NCBI GenBank assembly: GCA_030765045.1
Contig: CM060964.1
Coordinates: 281,868,002-281,932,001, forward strand
Length of the DNA: 64,000 nt
Direction of reading: 5' to 3'
DNA from: Tenodera sinensis
Taxonomy: Eukaryota > Arthropoda > Insecta > Mantodea > Mantidae
The notes beneath the pieces are model-generated. The model had not been told where the DNA came from, did not search any database, and saw only the letters and a program-made list of their open reading frames with translations. Shown in pieces: positions 10,740 to 21,130 of the stretch (the first letter of the stretch is position 1; the number at the start of each line of letters is the position of its first letter). The position numbers and the translations under genes are program-made.

Positions 10740-13043
10740 GTTGTTGTTGTTGTTTTCTAGTGCCTTGCATCTGGCAATGAAGCCATTAGCATTCGTGCTT
10801 TCCAATACTTTTGAACTGTAGTTTCTTCTGATCTTAATGCTTCACAGGTCTTCAAGTGTTCTTCATTCATTTCTGCTGGATCGTTACACAGGACACATAT
10901 TGGTGAGGGTGAGATACCTATTCTGTAGAGATGACTTGCCAAGCAGTCATGATTTGTCAATAGTCGGAAGGCTGGAACAGCCGTTTTCCTTGGTCTCTGG
11001 GGGATTATATCTGGATTGGAAAGTAGTGTAATCCATTTTTTATCTTTGGCATTTGTTTCTATTTCTTGTAGGTATGAATGACAAAAATTTTTAATGATCA
11101 AGCGTTTTATTGAGGAATATGAGAAATTGAATTTAGACTTTTGTTTTATTGTTGTGCCTTTCTTTGCAAGTGAGTCTGCAGCTTCGTTCCCCATGACTCC
11201 ACAGTGTGCTGGAATCCATTGGAGATGAACAGTCTTATTAACTTTTTTGAGTTGTGTTAACATTTTGTAGCATTCTCTAATTTTTGTTGACTTCTTTGTA
11301 GTATTTGAACATATTCCCTGAATTGCAGCTTTAGAATCCGAAAGAATTACTGCCTTGTTAAATTTATTTAAGGGAAGATTTAATAATTGTCGGAGAGCAA
11401 TGTATATAGCCTCTATTTCTCCATCATAATTTGTTGTGTCTCTGCCAACAGAATGATAAAAGGAAAAATGTGAACATGTAACTCCAGCTCCAGTAAGGTT
11501 TTCCTTGGAGGATCCATCAGTATATATGTGCAGCCATTCTTCTGTGGGATACCTAGTATTGATTGTTTCCAGAGTTAGAAGTTTTTGTATTTCTTTTGAT
11601 GTGTCTGATTTACTTATTTCCTCTATTAATTCCAAATTGAAGGTAGGTTGCAATAATTCCAATGGATTTTCTCTAATAAGTAGATTTTCTCTGGTGTTAG
11701 GAATGTTCAATTTGGATTTAATCTGTGTTACCTTTTCTAGGAAACTACTATGAGTTTTAAGGATTGAAGGGGGGATGTTCTCTTCTGTCCATTTAGAGTT
11801 TGGCAGTCGTAACATTTTCTTGTGTTGGAGCAATGCTTGTTCTTCTATTTTTGTTGTTATTGATGGGGTCCGTGTTAAGGCAAGCATGGCATCAATAGGT
11901 GTGGATTTAACTGCTCCAGTGATTAGGCGAAGAGCCTGATTTTGTATTTGTTCAAGTTTATTGATGTTAGCATTTGCTGCTGTTATTAAAGCTTCAGAAC
12001 AGTACAAGAGGTTTGGTTTAATATACATTTTGTATGTTGTGTTAAGGACTCTCCTTGAGCAGCCCCATTTAGCACCAGCTAACCTTTTCAGGATTTGCAA
12101 TTTCTTTTCAACCTTTTCTGAGATGTTTGTTATATGTTTTTTCCAACTTAGCTTTCTGTCGAAAGTGATGCCTAAGTATTTGGCATCATCAACTGCTTTG
12201 AGTGGTTTACCATTATAATTTATGCTAATATTAACTGGTTTGTATTTTAGTGTAAATAATTCATAATTCGTTTTTTCCACATTGATAGTCATGAGGTTTT
12301 TGGAGCTCCATTCATGTACTTTGTTTAGGGCTGTTTCTATTCTGTCTTTAATTAATTCAGGTTTTTTTGAAGAGCCTGAAGTCCAAATGACTACATCGTC
12401 AGCAAATAAAGCAATTTTGGTTTCTAAAGTTTTTATTATTGATGGAAGGTCATTTATATATATGTTAAAGAGTGTTGTGCTCAGAACAGCACCTTGTGGA
12501 AGTCCTCGGTGTGTTTGTTTATATTTGGAAATGTATGTATTATATTTTGTGGCACAAAATCTTTGTGAAATAAACTGAGTTATCCACTTAAGCATGTTAC
12601 TTTTCACACCTATTGATTGCAACTTCTCAACTAATTTATTTCTCCAGACTGAGTCATATGCTGATTTAAAATCAATGAATACTGCCAAGGTATCCTCCTT
12701 TCTATTGAAAGCTTCCTTGATGTCTTGGCTTAATAGGAGTACATTTTCACTTGTACTATGATTCTGTCTGAAGCCGGTCTGTGAACTATTAATTAAGTTG
12801 TAATATTCTAGAAACCAGTTAAGTCTAGATGCCACCATTCTTTCCATCACTTTTGCAATAACACTGGTCAAAGATATTGGTCTGAAACTATTAATATTGT
12901 TTGAGGGTTTGTTTTTCTTTAAAATCGGGATGATAATGGCTTTTTTCCAGTCGGAAGGTACAGTCATTCTCCAACACGTGTTATACAGTTTAAGTAGGAT
13001 TTCTTTTCCTTTCCTGCCAAGGTGTTTAATAAACTCTGGGTGG
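10740..13043 (-). mobile_element. 5'-truncated I-type LINE, young insertion
   Basis: The insertion is bounded by perfect 15-bp direct repeats ATTATATAAAAAGTT at 10725-10739 and 13044-13058. It ends in an (AAC)n tail on the minus strand (10741-10756), immediately after the stop codon. The open frame runs from the 5' truncation point to the stop without a break. Perfect target duplication plus intact frame indicate a recent insertion by target-primed reverse transcription. Endonuclease and ORF1 are missing, so it cannot move by itself. Confidence 0.9.
10757..12967 (-). CDS. LINE pol fragment: reverse transcriptase - RNase H - Cys/His tail
   Basis: The 736-aa frame is in fact open up to the truncation at 13043, so the internal Met is not a true start. 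RT: fingers PISLTSVIAKVMERM (about residues 30-45), DFKSAYDSVWR (about 98), GLPQGAVLS (about 155) and the catalytic FADDVVIW (about 188). RNase H: YTDGSS, GEIEAI, SDSKAA and HCGVMGNEAAD supply the D-E-D-D set, around residues 465-600. The C-terminal CVLCNDP...EEHLKTC is the terminal Cys/His motif of such pol proteins. RT plus RNase H places it in the I group broadly. No stop or frameshift was seen. Confidence 0.9.
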   Translation of the reverse strand: MTVPSDWKKAIIIPILKKNKPSNNINSFRPISLTSVIAKVMERMVASRLNWFLEYYNLINSSQTGFRQNHSTSENVLLLSQDIKEAFNRKEDTLAVFIDFKSAYDSVWRNKLVEKLQSIGVKSNMLKWITQFISQRFCATKYNTYISKYKQTHRGLPQGAVLSTTLFNIYINDLPSIIKTLETKIALFADDVVIWTSGSSKKPELIKDRIETALNKVHEWSSKNLMTINVEKTNYELFTLKYKPVNISINYNGKPLKAVDDAKYLGITFDRKLSWKKHITNISEKVEKKLQILKRLAGAKWGCSRRVLNTTYKMYIKPNLLYCSEALITAANANINKLEQIQNQALRLITGAVKSTPIDAMLALTRTPSITTKIEEQALLQHKKMLRLPNSKWTEENIPPSILKTHSSFLEKVTQIKSKLNIPNTRENLLIRENPLELLQPTFNLELIEEISKSDTSKEIQKLLTLETINTRYPTEEWLHIYTDGSSKENLTGAGVTCSHFSFYHSVGRDTTNYDGEIEAIYIALRQLLNLPLNKFNKAVILSDSKAAIQGICSNTTKKSTKIRECYKMLTQLKKVNKTVHLQWIPAHCGVMGNEAADSLAKKGTTIKQKSKFNFSYSSIKRLIIKNFCHSYLQEIETNAKDKKWITLLSNPDIIPQRPRKTAVPAFRLLTNHDCLASHLYRIGISPSPICVLCNDPAEMNEEHLKTCEALRSEETTVQKYWKARMLMASLPDARH

Positions 13044-13058
13044 ATTATATAAAAAGTT

Positions 13059-13580
13059 AAAACTTACCTTCATTGTGTATTATGTCAGAGGCAGATGACA
13101 TAAAAGTTGAAATGCTGCAAGTTGCTGCACAGGTTTTTGCATGACTCTGGACAGCTGATATATCCATGAATTCCAAATTAATTGACCTAATCTGTACCAA
13201 GCACACCAAAACTAGTTGGGATTCCCCATTACAGATCGAATCCATGGCACAAGGTTGGGGTAGGAGAGAATATTCCCAAAGATCCAAATAGTGGCACTTA
13301 TAGTTCTTGCTTCCATGCATGACACTGTTAGCACAAGGAAGAGAACCACGCAGAACACTAAGTATAAATAATTCTAGCTGGAGTTACAAGATGAAGCTGT
13401 GTACATACAACCACATGCAAAATGTGGTGCTGTTATAAGGTGCTACTACCAACCTTACTACTGTCTGTTCACCAGCTCATGGCCTTAGGGGAATGAAGGG
13501 GAGAGGAGAGATATTCCATGTAGTGTAACCCAAGTTTTGTAGAATTCCTTGCTAATCTATAAATGTAATATTAATTTAGA
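13059..13580. other. Unrecognised intergenic DNA
   Basis: A minus-strand ORF (13057-13320) has Cys residues but no recognisable motif, and it begins just beside the LINE target duplication. I give it no function. Confidence 0.3.
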
Positions 13581-14470
13581 GACATAAGCTCCACTTATCT
13601 TAGTATCTGCTGCAAGTTCTTGAAAGGTATAAATACAAATTGAATTTTGGCATTTTAGGAAATCTACTCATACTGATAATTACATACAAAATAAGAGTTT
13701 TAATCCTGTTTCACATACATTTGCCATTTTTAATAGTTTAACTTGTAGATTAATAAATATACCCCTTAATAAGGAAGGATTTTACACCGGGTACAAACAA
13801 ATTATCAACACTGGTAGGTAATGCTTTACACACGGATTATATACATAAAAAATAGAAATTTAAGTGTAAAAAAGAAGTTTCTACTCTCAAGAAAGTAAAA
13901 GATTGTAATTTTAAAAAGTTTACTTACCATCCTTGGGCTAATAAAAGAAATTGCAAAAATTTTTAAAGAACATGGTATAAATTTGGACCCTCAAAATAAA
14001 TATAATATAAATAATTTGGCATCTATCAATTTAACTGTTTGGATTGTGACAGGGTTTATATTGGTAAAACTGAATATACCAGAATAAAGAAACTTTTGAG
14101 AAATATTTAATATAAATAGATTGATATATCAGCTGTGGCAGATCATTTTTGTTCATTTAACCATGAAATAAATCCAGAGGTTAAATTATTAAAACAATGA
14201 AATGGACCCATAGATTTAATGGCTTGCGCAAAGATATTCACTTTGAAAAATAAGGACAGTGCAATGAATTTTGAAATACTGTCCATTGATTATGTTAAAT
14301 TTTTGTTTTCAGCAATTGTAACACATAGAAATACATGTTTTTGCATTGTTTACGATACTGACGAGTATAAACAAATTTGGCACTGATAGAATTTAAAATT
14401 CCAGAAACTGCAACTGCCTTTGATTTCAAAAACTTGCAGCAGGTGCTAAGATAAGTGAAGCTTATAGTCC
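13581..14470. mobile_element. Penelope-like remnant within inverted repeats
   Basis: Imperfect inverted repeats flank the segment. The left one (13581-13620) has AAGCTCCACTTATCTTAG and CTGCTGCAAGTT. The right one (14430-14470) is its reverse complement with a few changes. Between them a plus-strand frame has CDRVYIGKTEYTRIKKLL (about 14045-14100), an endonuclease core of the GIY-YIG type, and NHEINPEVKLLK (about 14162-14195) in another frame. Penelope-like elements often carry inverted terminal copies, so the arrangement fits. Stops and frameshifts make it dead. Confidence 0.55.
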
Positions 14471-14479
14471 CTATGTTAT

Positions 14480-14812
14480 TACATGTACAGATTTACCTTG
14501 CTTTTCTGTTAACAGCTTCAGTTTCTTTTTTATTATATTCCTCGCAAATGTTATTTTGCTGAAGGTGCTGTTTAAGTTGCCAACTTACCTGCAATTGTAA
14601 AATCTGGGTCACTAGTATTATTTTGGAAGTACAGAAAAAAGAGTGATACATTCTGCAGGTAGGGAAATAATTACGATAGTGATTGAGGGATGTGATGAGG
14701 AAGCAAGGAGTCAGTGTATTGAACTTCCACTGAGTTAAGCAACTCCAAGAGCTTACGTTCATACAGGGTTTTGGAAACAACAATCTAAAGAATTCACAAA
14801 AAAGCACATGAT
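14480..14812. other. Unrecognised AT-rich spacer
   Basis: A minus-strand ORF overlapping 14493-14897 runs across the piggyBac-like border and shows no motif, so it is not accepted as a gene. Confidence 0.3.
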
Positions 14813-14816
14813 TTAA

Positions 14817-15833
14817 CCTCTTGAGGGATATCGACGTGAAATCACGTCCATTTAAAATGGCGGATGAGCGATATGGGCGTCCTGTGCGTTTAAGCATTTA
14901 ACCCTTATTTATCCCTTATCCAACTCAACTTATTATAATTTTCCCTTTATGAAACATTTTAGTAAGGTCTATATACTTTATTGGCTTACCTTAATATGTT
15001 CGTTCTGCAGTGATTTACCTCAAAACAGGGATAAACACACAAGGGTACGTACATCTCCACATTCGCGAATTCCCTTCTTACGGCACACGAAACACTTTCG
15101 AAATGGGTGGGACTTCTTTGCTGTTGGTGGTATCCTTTTAGGATAAGGTTTTCCTTGAAGTCTGAGGGGTGCAGGGGTTTTGGATTTTCAACCCCCAACG
15201 TGGTATTGTTCAATTAGGCTGCGACTTATTTATAGTCGGCAGTCAAGGTCGGTCATTGTCCTGTGTGGGTTTAGAGAGCTGTCCAAATTCCCAAACAATT
15301 TTATATGGTTATATCCAGTTGGTGCAAAAACACCTTTTTATACCACTTCTCCCTTCAGCTACAAGCAGGAAAGAATACGTATGTATTTCAACAAAGAAAG
15401 ACACGGACTCTACTCAAGTTACGAAACTCGCGTAAGCAAAAGTTGTAATGTTGATCTATTCTGATGACTCAAGAGACCATGCATGCAGTAGCGCTTTATT
15501 ACACAGTATGCTGACGCATAAGCCACACATACAATGGGTGTTTCTTTACTGTATCTTTCCGAGAACTTATATTAGATGCGTTCGACAGAGCAAAGTTGAC
15601 TTTTCACCACAGTGAAACAAAATTGTGCCATTTCAACGTTTTGTAAATACAACTCAACTTTGCTGATGACGTACATTTATACTGCAAATAACGAGTTTTA
15701 TACCAGTTTTTGTTTCATTAAAATAACTTAATATTTACACAAAATACAGCTGTGTATATACGAAGCGCATTTAACAATTTAAATGCTAGCAGTTCTCGGC
15801 TCGCGGATGTTTAAATGGCCATTGCTTAAGAGG
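14817..15833. mobile_element. Internally deleted piggyBac-like element
   Basis: The 1017-bp unit is flanked by TTAA at 14813-14816 and 15834-15837, the target duplication of piggyBac transposons. The short terminal inverted repeats are CCTCTTGA on the left and, on the right end read inward, CCTCTTAA. Just inside the left end is the perfect palindrome GACGTGAAATCACGTC. The interior keeps only a C-terminal transposase relic on the minus strand. It is non-autonomous. Confidence 0.75.
14990..15420 (-). pseudogene. piggyBac-like transposase C-terminal relic
   Basis: Minus-strand frames in this stretch read WYKKVF, NPHRTMTDLD, SLIEQYHVGG and APLRLQGKPYPKRIPPTAKK, then FRKCFVCRKKGIRECGDV. This is the order at the end of piggyBac transposases: last helices, a PPT linker and a Cys-rich zinc-binding domain that binds the element ends. 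Frames change more than once and the catalytic DDD core is absent. Confidence 0.7.
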
Positions 15834-15839
15834 TTAAGA

Positions 15840-16740
15840 GTAAGTGGGAAAATAATGGTCTGTCGACCCTAGGGAAACACCGGAAAACAAGACCTGCGCA
15901 CACTCATGAGCGTCTGCAGACTTTTTTCCAGGGAGGGGCCACATGTTGGAAATTTGCAATCATATATTATTAATTCATTATTTTATTGTCAAAATTTATA
16001 TTTGTTGCATATAACCATATGTATTTATGCTAAATAACAATTGTTCTTAATTAAAATAATAGTTTAATAGTCAGTAATTATTGCACATTATGTTCACCAA
16101 CTTCCAAGGGGGCGCCGCGGCCTCCCCTTGCCCCCCGTTCACGACGCCCATGCGCACACTGTAGTGAACATGGATGATTTAGATACCTGTATGATTCAGA
16201 GAATTGAGGAGCGTTTCTTCAAAACTCCATAGATGCAAAATTTTACGAAATTGAGTTATATATAGTATCAGTATAATTTTCACATTCTGTATCGTTCTAT
16301 GAAATCAGATTTTGCAAAATTTGATTCGTGTCCTGTGTAGAAGGTTGGGAATATTAGCAGTTTTTTGATAACCTGATGAGATGCACTTGCTCAGTAAAAG
16401 CAAATGTCGATAGATGTGATTTTATGATCCAGAGTGTAGCAACCTGAATTCTATGAAACACATGTTGGCATTGACTGCCACTCACTGTTGCAATTCTTGG
16501 AATTCTCAATCATTTCTGCAAGCTTTGTACACTGCTGCATCGTTGGCAATAACTGCGAACTTAGGTTGTGCGCTTGGATTTCACATTCATTTCTGTAAGC
16601 TTTTTTTTTTGTTCCATTTATATCCCGCCTTTAACTGCAAAGGTCATATCGGTGGCCTTGCCTATTGGCAATGGTGTTACTCGTTTAACAGTGGGTTTTT
16701 CAGTCTTTGGGGGCTTTTATACGTTGAATTCACACTTTCA
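15840..16740. other. Unrecognised spacer
   Basis: It includes a short G/C-rich patch near 16108-16160 within otherwise AT-rich DNA. No coding region, RNA gene or second repeat copy was recognised. Confidence 0.35.
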
Positions 16741-16855
16741 TTCATACTTCCAGACTCAGGGAGGGATGAGGAATAATCTTGGCTGGAGAAAAATTCCTAC
16801 CCCCCTGCTCGGAATCGAACCTGGGACCCCTTGCACAGCAGGCAGGTGCTTCTGC
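16741..16855 (-). repeat. SINE-D fragment
   Basis: Shares GGAGAAAAATTCC(T/C)ACCC and a tRNA-like B box (minus strand GGTTCGATTCC) with 37480-37600. Only the head-proximal part is recognisable. Confidence 0.5.
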
Positions 16856-16919
16856 AAGCTTTGTTATACTTACATGGCATTTTTATTCTTAGTTAAGACA
16901 CTGTGCTGTACTATGCACA

Positions 16920-18670
16920 ATGGATAGGAGCTCAGATTGTAAAACTGTACCAGTCATAGTATGTGCGGGAGGTAGGAATTGCAAAACCAAGGAAAGGAAA
17001 TCAAAATGCAAGTCAAGGAAAGCTCATACTCCAACAATTACATGTTCACATGGTCCTGAGTGCACTCCACGAAATCCTAAAAGTAAAGGACATAAGCACT
17101 GTGATGCAGCTGATTTGACTTATAATGATATAAGTGGATTTCACCAACACCTTTCAATGCTCAACAAAATAGATCAAGATAAATTCCTTATGAAATATGA
17201 GTATTACATCTCCTAATCGCAGAGTGATGAATAAATAAGCTGCAAATAGAAAGCAGAGTGTTAGCATTAAATACAGTATGAGAACTAACGGTGGCTGAGT
17301 ATTGTCAGTATGTGCTGCAAGCTTCCAAGGAATCACAGGCGTGTCAAAAGATAGATTATCTCTCCCGGCTAGGAAATTTCAATTATCTGGGAATGCACCA
17401 AAAGAAACCAGAGGAGATGACAGAACAGGAATATTACAGAAGGGCATTACTGCTGCTATAAAGCAAGACATTAAGTACAGATGTAGAGAAAGCCACTATG
17501 GAAGAGCAAAATCGAGGAGAGGATTATTTATTTATGCCAACAAACTTACTGTTGGTGTTTTTAAACACACAAGCTGTGTGTGGGCAAAGTTTGAGAGGTA
17601 GAACTGGAACTTAAAAGTTCAATGCCACAACTGGGATTTGAACCACAGACCTTCCGCTTACCGGGCGGCTGCTCTAACCATTGAGCTATTGTGACAAACT
17701 GCCAGAATGGCATTAAATTCTCAATTAAATTTTTAAGTTCCAGTTCTACCTCTCAAACTTTGCCCACACACGGCTTGTGTGTTTAAAAACACCAACAGTA
17801 AGTTTGTTGGCATAAATAAATAATAATTACCATCTGAAGGTTATTTAATCCTGGGATGTAAAGTACTTACAATAGTAAGTCACCATTGGGGTTATTTGTC
17901 TCTGATGTGAGACTGCCTTTGTGGTTTACCAGGAGAAATACAAACTGGTTTGAGAATTTAATGCCATTCTGACAGTTTGTCACAATAGCTCAGTGGTTAG
18001 AGCAGCCGCCCGGTAAGTGGAAGGTCTGTGGTTCAAATCCCAGTTGTGGCATTGAATTTTTAAGTTCCAGTTCTACTTCTCAAACTTTGCCCACACACAG
18101 CTTGTGTGTTTAAAAACACCAACAGTAAGTTTGTTGGCATAAATAAATAATAATTACCATCTGAAGGTTATTTAATCCTGGGATGTAAGGTACTTACAAT
18201 AGTAAGTCACCATTGGGGTTATTTGTCTCTGATGTGAGACTGCCTTTGTGGTTTACCAGGAGAAATACGAACTGGTTTGAGAATTTAATGCCATTCTGGC
18301 AGTTTGTCACAATAGCTCAGTGGTTAGAGCAGCCGCCCGGTAAGCGGAAGGTCTGTGGTTCAAATCCCAGTTGTGGCATTGAATTTTTAAGTTCCAGTTC
18401 TACCTCTTGAGGAGAGGATATTTACCTCCAGAACTTAATATCAGAAAAATGTGGACCAACTTTTTTAACGAAAGAAGATTAAGAAATCTACTAGTCTGTT
18501 CATTGTCAAAATATAAAAACATATTTTACAACTTCTTCAATCTTTCATTCCGTACACCACACACTGACACATGCTCAACCTGCAAAATGGGACTGATGAA
18601 GATTAAGACAGAGGCAGATGTGGAAAAGAGAAACGAACTAAGAACCATGCACAGATTGCACAAGCACTAA
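16920..18670 (+). pseudogene. Transposon-associated ORF of unresolved class, split by a SINE multimer
   Basis: Three blocks belong to one protein. Block 1 (16920-17216) is Cys/His-rich and Lys-rich and ends FLMKYEYYIS. Block 2 (17302-17524) has a CAASFQGITGVS start and KETRGDDRTGI, then AKSRRG. Block 3 (18409-18670) resumes exactly at RRGYLPPELNIRKMW and carries TPHTDTCSTC and EKRNELRTMHRLHKH. The 11-bp duplication at the junction confirms the split. I recall similar multi-copy proteins in many arthropod genomes and regard it as transposon-borne, but I cannot name the superfamily. A stop at 17214-17216 and others break the frame. Confidence 0.6.
17525..18408. repeat. SINE-A multimer inserted as one block
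   Basis: The 884-bp block is flanked by direct repeats GAGGAGAGGAT (17514-17524 and 18409-18419). It contains one inverted unit (17525-17720) and then a head-to-tail array with a period of about 328 bp (CTCTCAAACTTTGCCCACAC at 17750, again near 18078). Three tRNA-like segments are present, for example 17990-18050, with GCTCAGTGGTTAGAGCAG and GGTTCAAATCC. The last unit stops at TTCTACCTCT. Confidence 0.85.
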
Positions 18671-18959
18671 TAAAGGTGAAAGCTTACTTATTCATATTGT
18701 TTGATATTTCTTTGTGTATTCAATATGTTTGTTATATAAATAAAACAAAATATATTGTTATTGTGAATGTAGCAGTACTTAGTTTCTAAGTTTATACATA
18801 ATAAAATAATCCGTATAAACATTAACATGTTGGTTTTATAGTACATTATGTATTATAAAAAGGTGAAAATAAATAATAAATACATAAATGAAAAGCAATA
18901 AAAACAATAAATGACAAAAATAACAAAACTTCATGCATTAATTACTTGCTCACGCAGAA

Positions 18960-19300
18960 AAGTTAATTAGCATCTATCGGTTTTTCAAAAAACTCTGCAT
19001 TTTCAAACCTCAAATTTGCACTAGTTAAACTATGCTATGTATTTCTTTTCACATTCAATGAGACAGTACCAGGAAGGAGAATTGAATGATTAATACAGTT
19101 GCTGTGCTAACTAATTAGTATTGCCAATAAATAGAAAAAAACGTTCTCAGAAATGCATTTTGTGCATCTATCGAGTTTTGAAAAAAAGGTCCTCAATTAT
19201 ACTTGAGTTTTATGCTGATGAGAAGTGTGTTCCTACCATAATTAAATTACTGCCTGTTCTTCGGAAAACCTAATTTTCAGTGGGGAAGTTCACTTTGGAA
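18960..19300. other. AT-rich DNA, nothing recognised
   Basis: No ORF or repeat relationship was found. It precedes a DDE-like fragment. Confidence 0.3.
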
Positions 19301-19324
19301 AGTAATTTCAGAGTAGCACTTTAA

Positions 19325-19600
19325 ATGGAGGAAATGTAAAAACAAAAGAAAGCACTTGCAAGAAAATGGAAGAAGTGCCTTCTATATTGATGAAAGCTGG
19401 GTGGATAGTAACATCACATTTGGCAAGTGTTGGCAAAGTGAGGAGGAATTTTGCATTCATATTTCACAAATGCAGACAGTGGGCTGATAATATGGTAATG
19501 TTGCTGAATACAGGCTTAAGGATCGCATAACGCAGGGTGCCAAGGTAGGAGAAATGAAAGTAGCAAGCGGTAGTAAAATATCATCTGAATGACGGAATTG
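19325..19600 (+). pseudogene. DDE transposase fragment
   Basis: One frame reads FKWRKCKNKRKHLQENGR, then FYIDESWVDSNITFGKCWQS, separated by a small gap. It resembles the start of a DDE catalytic domain, where YxDExW carries the first Asp. In recalled arthropod IS630/Tc1-like transposases the same run is YLDETWVN...KCWQ. Downstream frames quickly become stops, and nothing else of the domain is evident. Confidence 0.45.
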
Positions 19601-19849
19601 TGTAGATGGCAATGCGTGTACATAGCTGATACATAGATACGAAGAAGGGAAGAAATTGTATTCTTATTCATGACAAATTTCGTTAACTAGAAGGCGGGGA
19701 ACTCTATTTTACTTACGCATAAATTCCTCAATTCAACCCAAAAGATCTCGCACATGTAATACTGAACACTGCAATTGCAGAATAAATGAGGATCCCTTCA
19801 TATTACGATCAAACAAACTAATTTATGAATCACATAACCTCAACTAACT

Positions 19850-21130
19850 ATGAAATCATAAGCTTATGCAGTTGTGAAGCAGGTAGATAACCTTAAATGG
19901 GAATATATATAAATATATATATTCATAAATATATGTTTATAAAAGAAATACAAAGTTGCATTAAGTTGCATTTTAGAGTCATAAACCATATGAGTGGAAA
20001 TAACTATGAAACCATAAGCCCATGCAGCTGTGCAGAAATAGATAGTGTGAATATAATTCATAAATGTATATTTCTGAAAGAAATACAAAGTTATGTTAAG
20101 TTGCATTTTGTAGGCATGGTGTGGTTTTCTGAAATGGTTCTTTTTTTTATATGTCAGACATCTTGTCTCATCACACACTGCAAACTCTTTCTTTTATCTC
20201 GGGTCATAGTTACAGTAAAGCAGATATTGAACTCCGATTAAATTTGTGAAGTTATTTGCACACTTCTTAAATATCAGAACTATTAGTTGTTATATTATCA
20301 CAACACTTTCTTAAACACTTTGTACTGTTTGGCACATCCGAAATTATATAATTTACAATTTTTCACAGTATGGCCGAAAAATAGCTTCTATCTTGCACGA
20401 ACACATTGATCCAAGAGTATCTGGAAAATCTGTTATGTTACATGACAATTTCGCTCGGCTATTGTCTTCCTTAACAATATTTCTTATGATGTCAGAACCA
20501 TCATGATGACGTCGTATGTCACATATAATGTGTGATTTTGTGATTATTTCAGATATGCCAGGGAAATAACTTTGATCTACATTTCAAAACCCTTAACATG
20601 ATACAACACAAAATAATCATTAATTATGTAAACATAATTGAAATGTCGAAACAAGGTTGCCAATAATTACCACTTCCATAAATTGAGAACAGATCAAATA
20701 ACAAAAGAATACTAAATTAACAAAATCAAGCTGGTGGTTTGGTTTCAAGATTTCTTGGAATATATAGGGTTATCAAGAAGTTGCACTTACAAACTCGTGT
20801 AACCAAAATTCCCCTAGAGACAGGAATTCCAGTGGCAGCACTGGCTGCTGCGAGCTTATGGTTATTTATAACGTTTCACGAAATAAAATATATGATAGAT
20901 TCACATATGTAATTCATAAAAGGCAATGTAGATAAAACAGAAAACCAGTTATTTTAAAAATATACATTTACGAAAGAAATACAAGTTGTGCTTTGGAGAT
21001 ATAAACCATATAACTTGAAATAACAATTGTGCATGAGATATGCTAGATAACCCTACAATATGAATATATTTCGTAATGTACATTTATGAAACAAATGCAA
21101 ACTTTTATAGGAGTTAGATGTGATACATTG
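19850..21130. repeat. Degenerate AT-rich tandem repeat
   Basis: Related segments recur at about 19853-19985, 19993-20115, 20870-20990 and 21000-21110. They share an ATTCATAAATNTA..TTTNTNAAAGAAATACAA core, often followed by AGTCATAAACCATAT or similar. Copies are strongly diverged, and about 700 bp of unrelated DNA lies between the two pairs. No coding potential is seen. Confidence 0.5.

Noticed and set aside
10837..12578. Plus-strand ORFs within 10.8-12.6 kb
   Set aside because: They are antisense shadows of the LINE pol frame on the minus strand.
13057..13320. 87-aa minus-strand Cys-containing ORF
   Set aside because: No spaced Cys/His motif and no family resemblance. It begins beside the LINE target site by chance.
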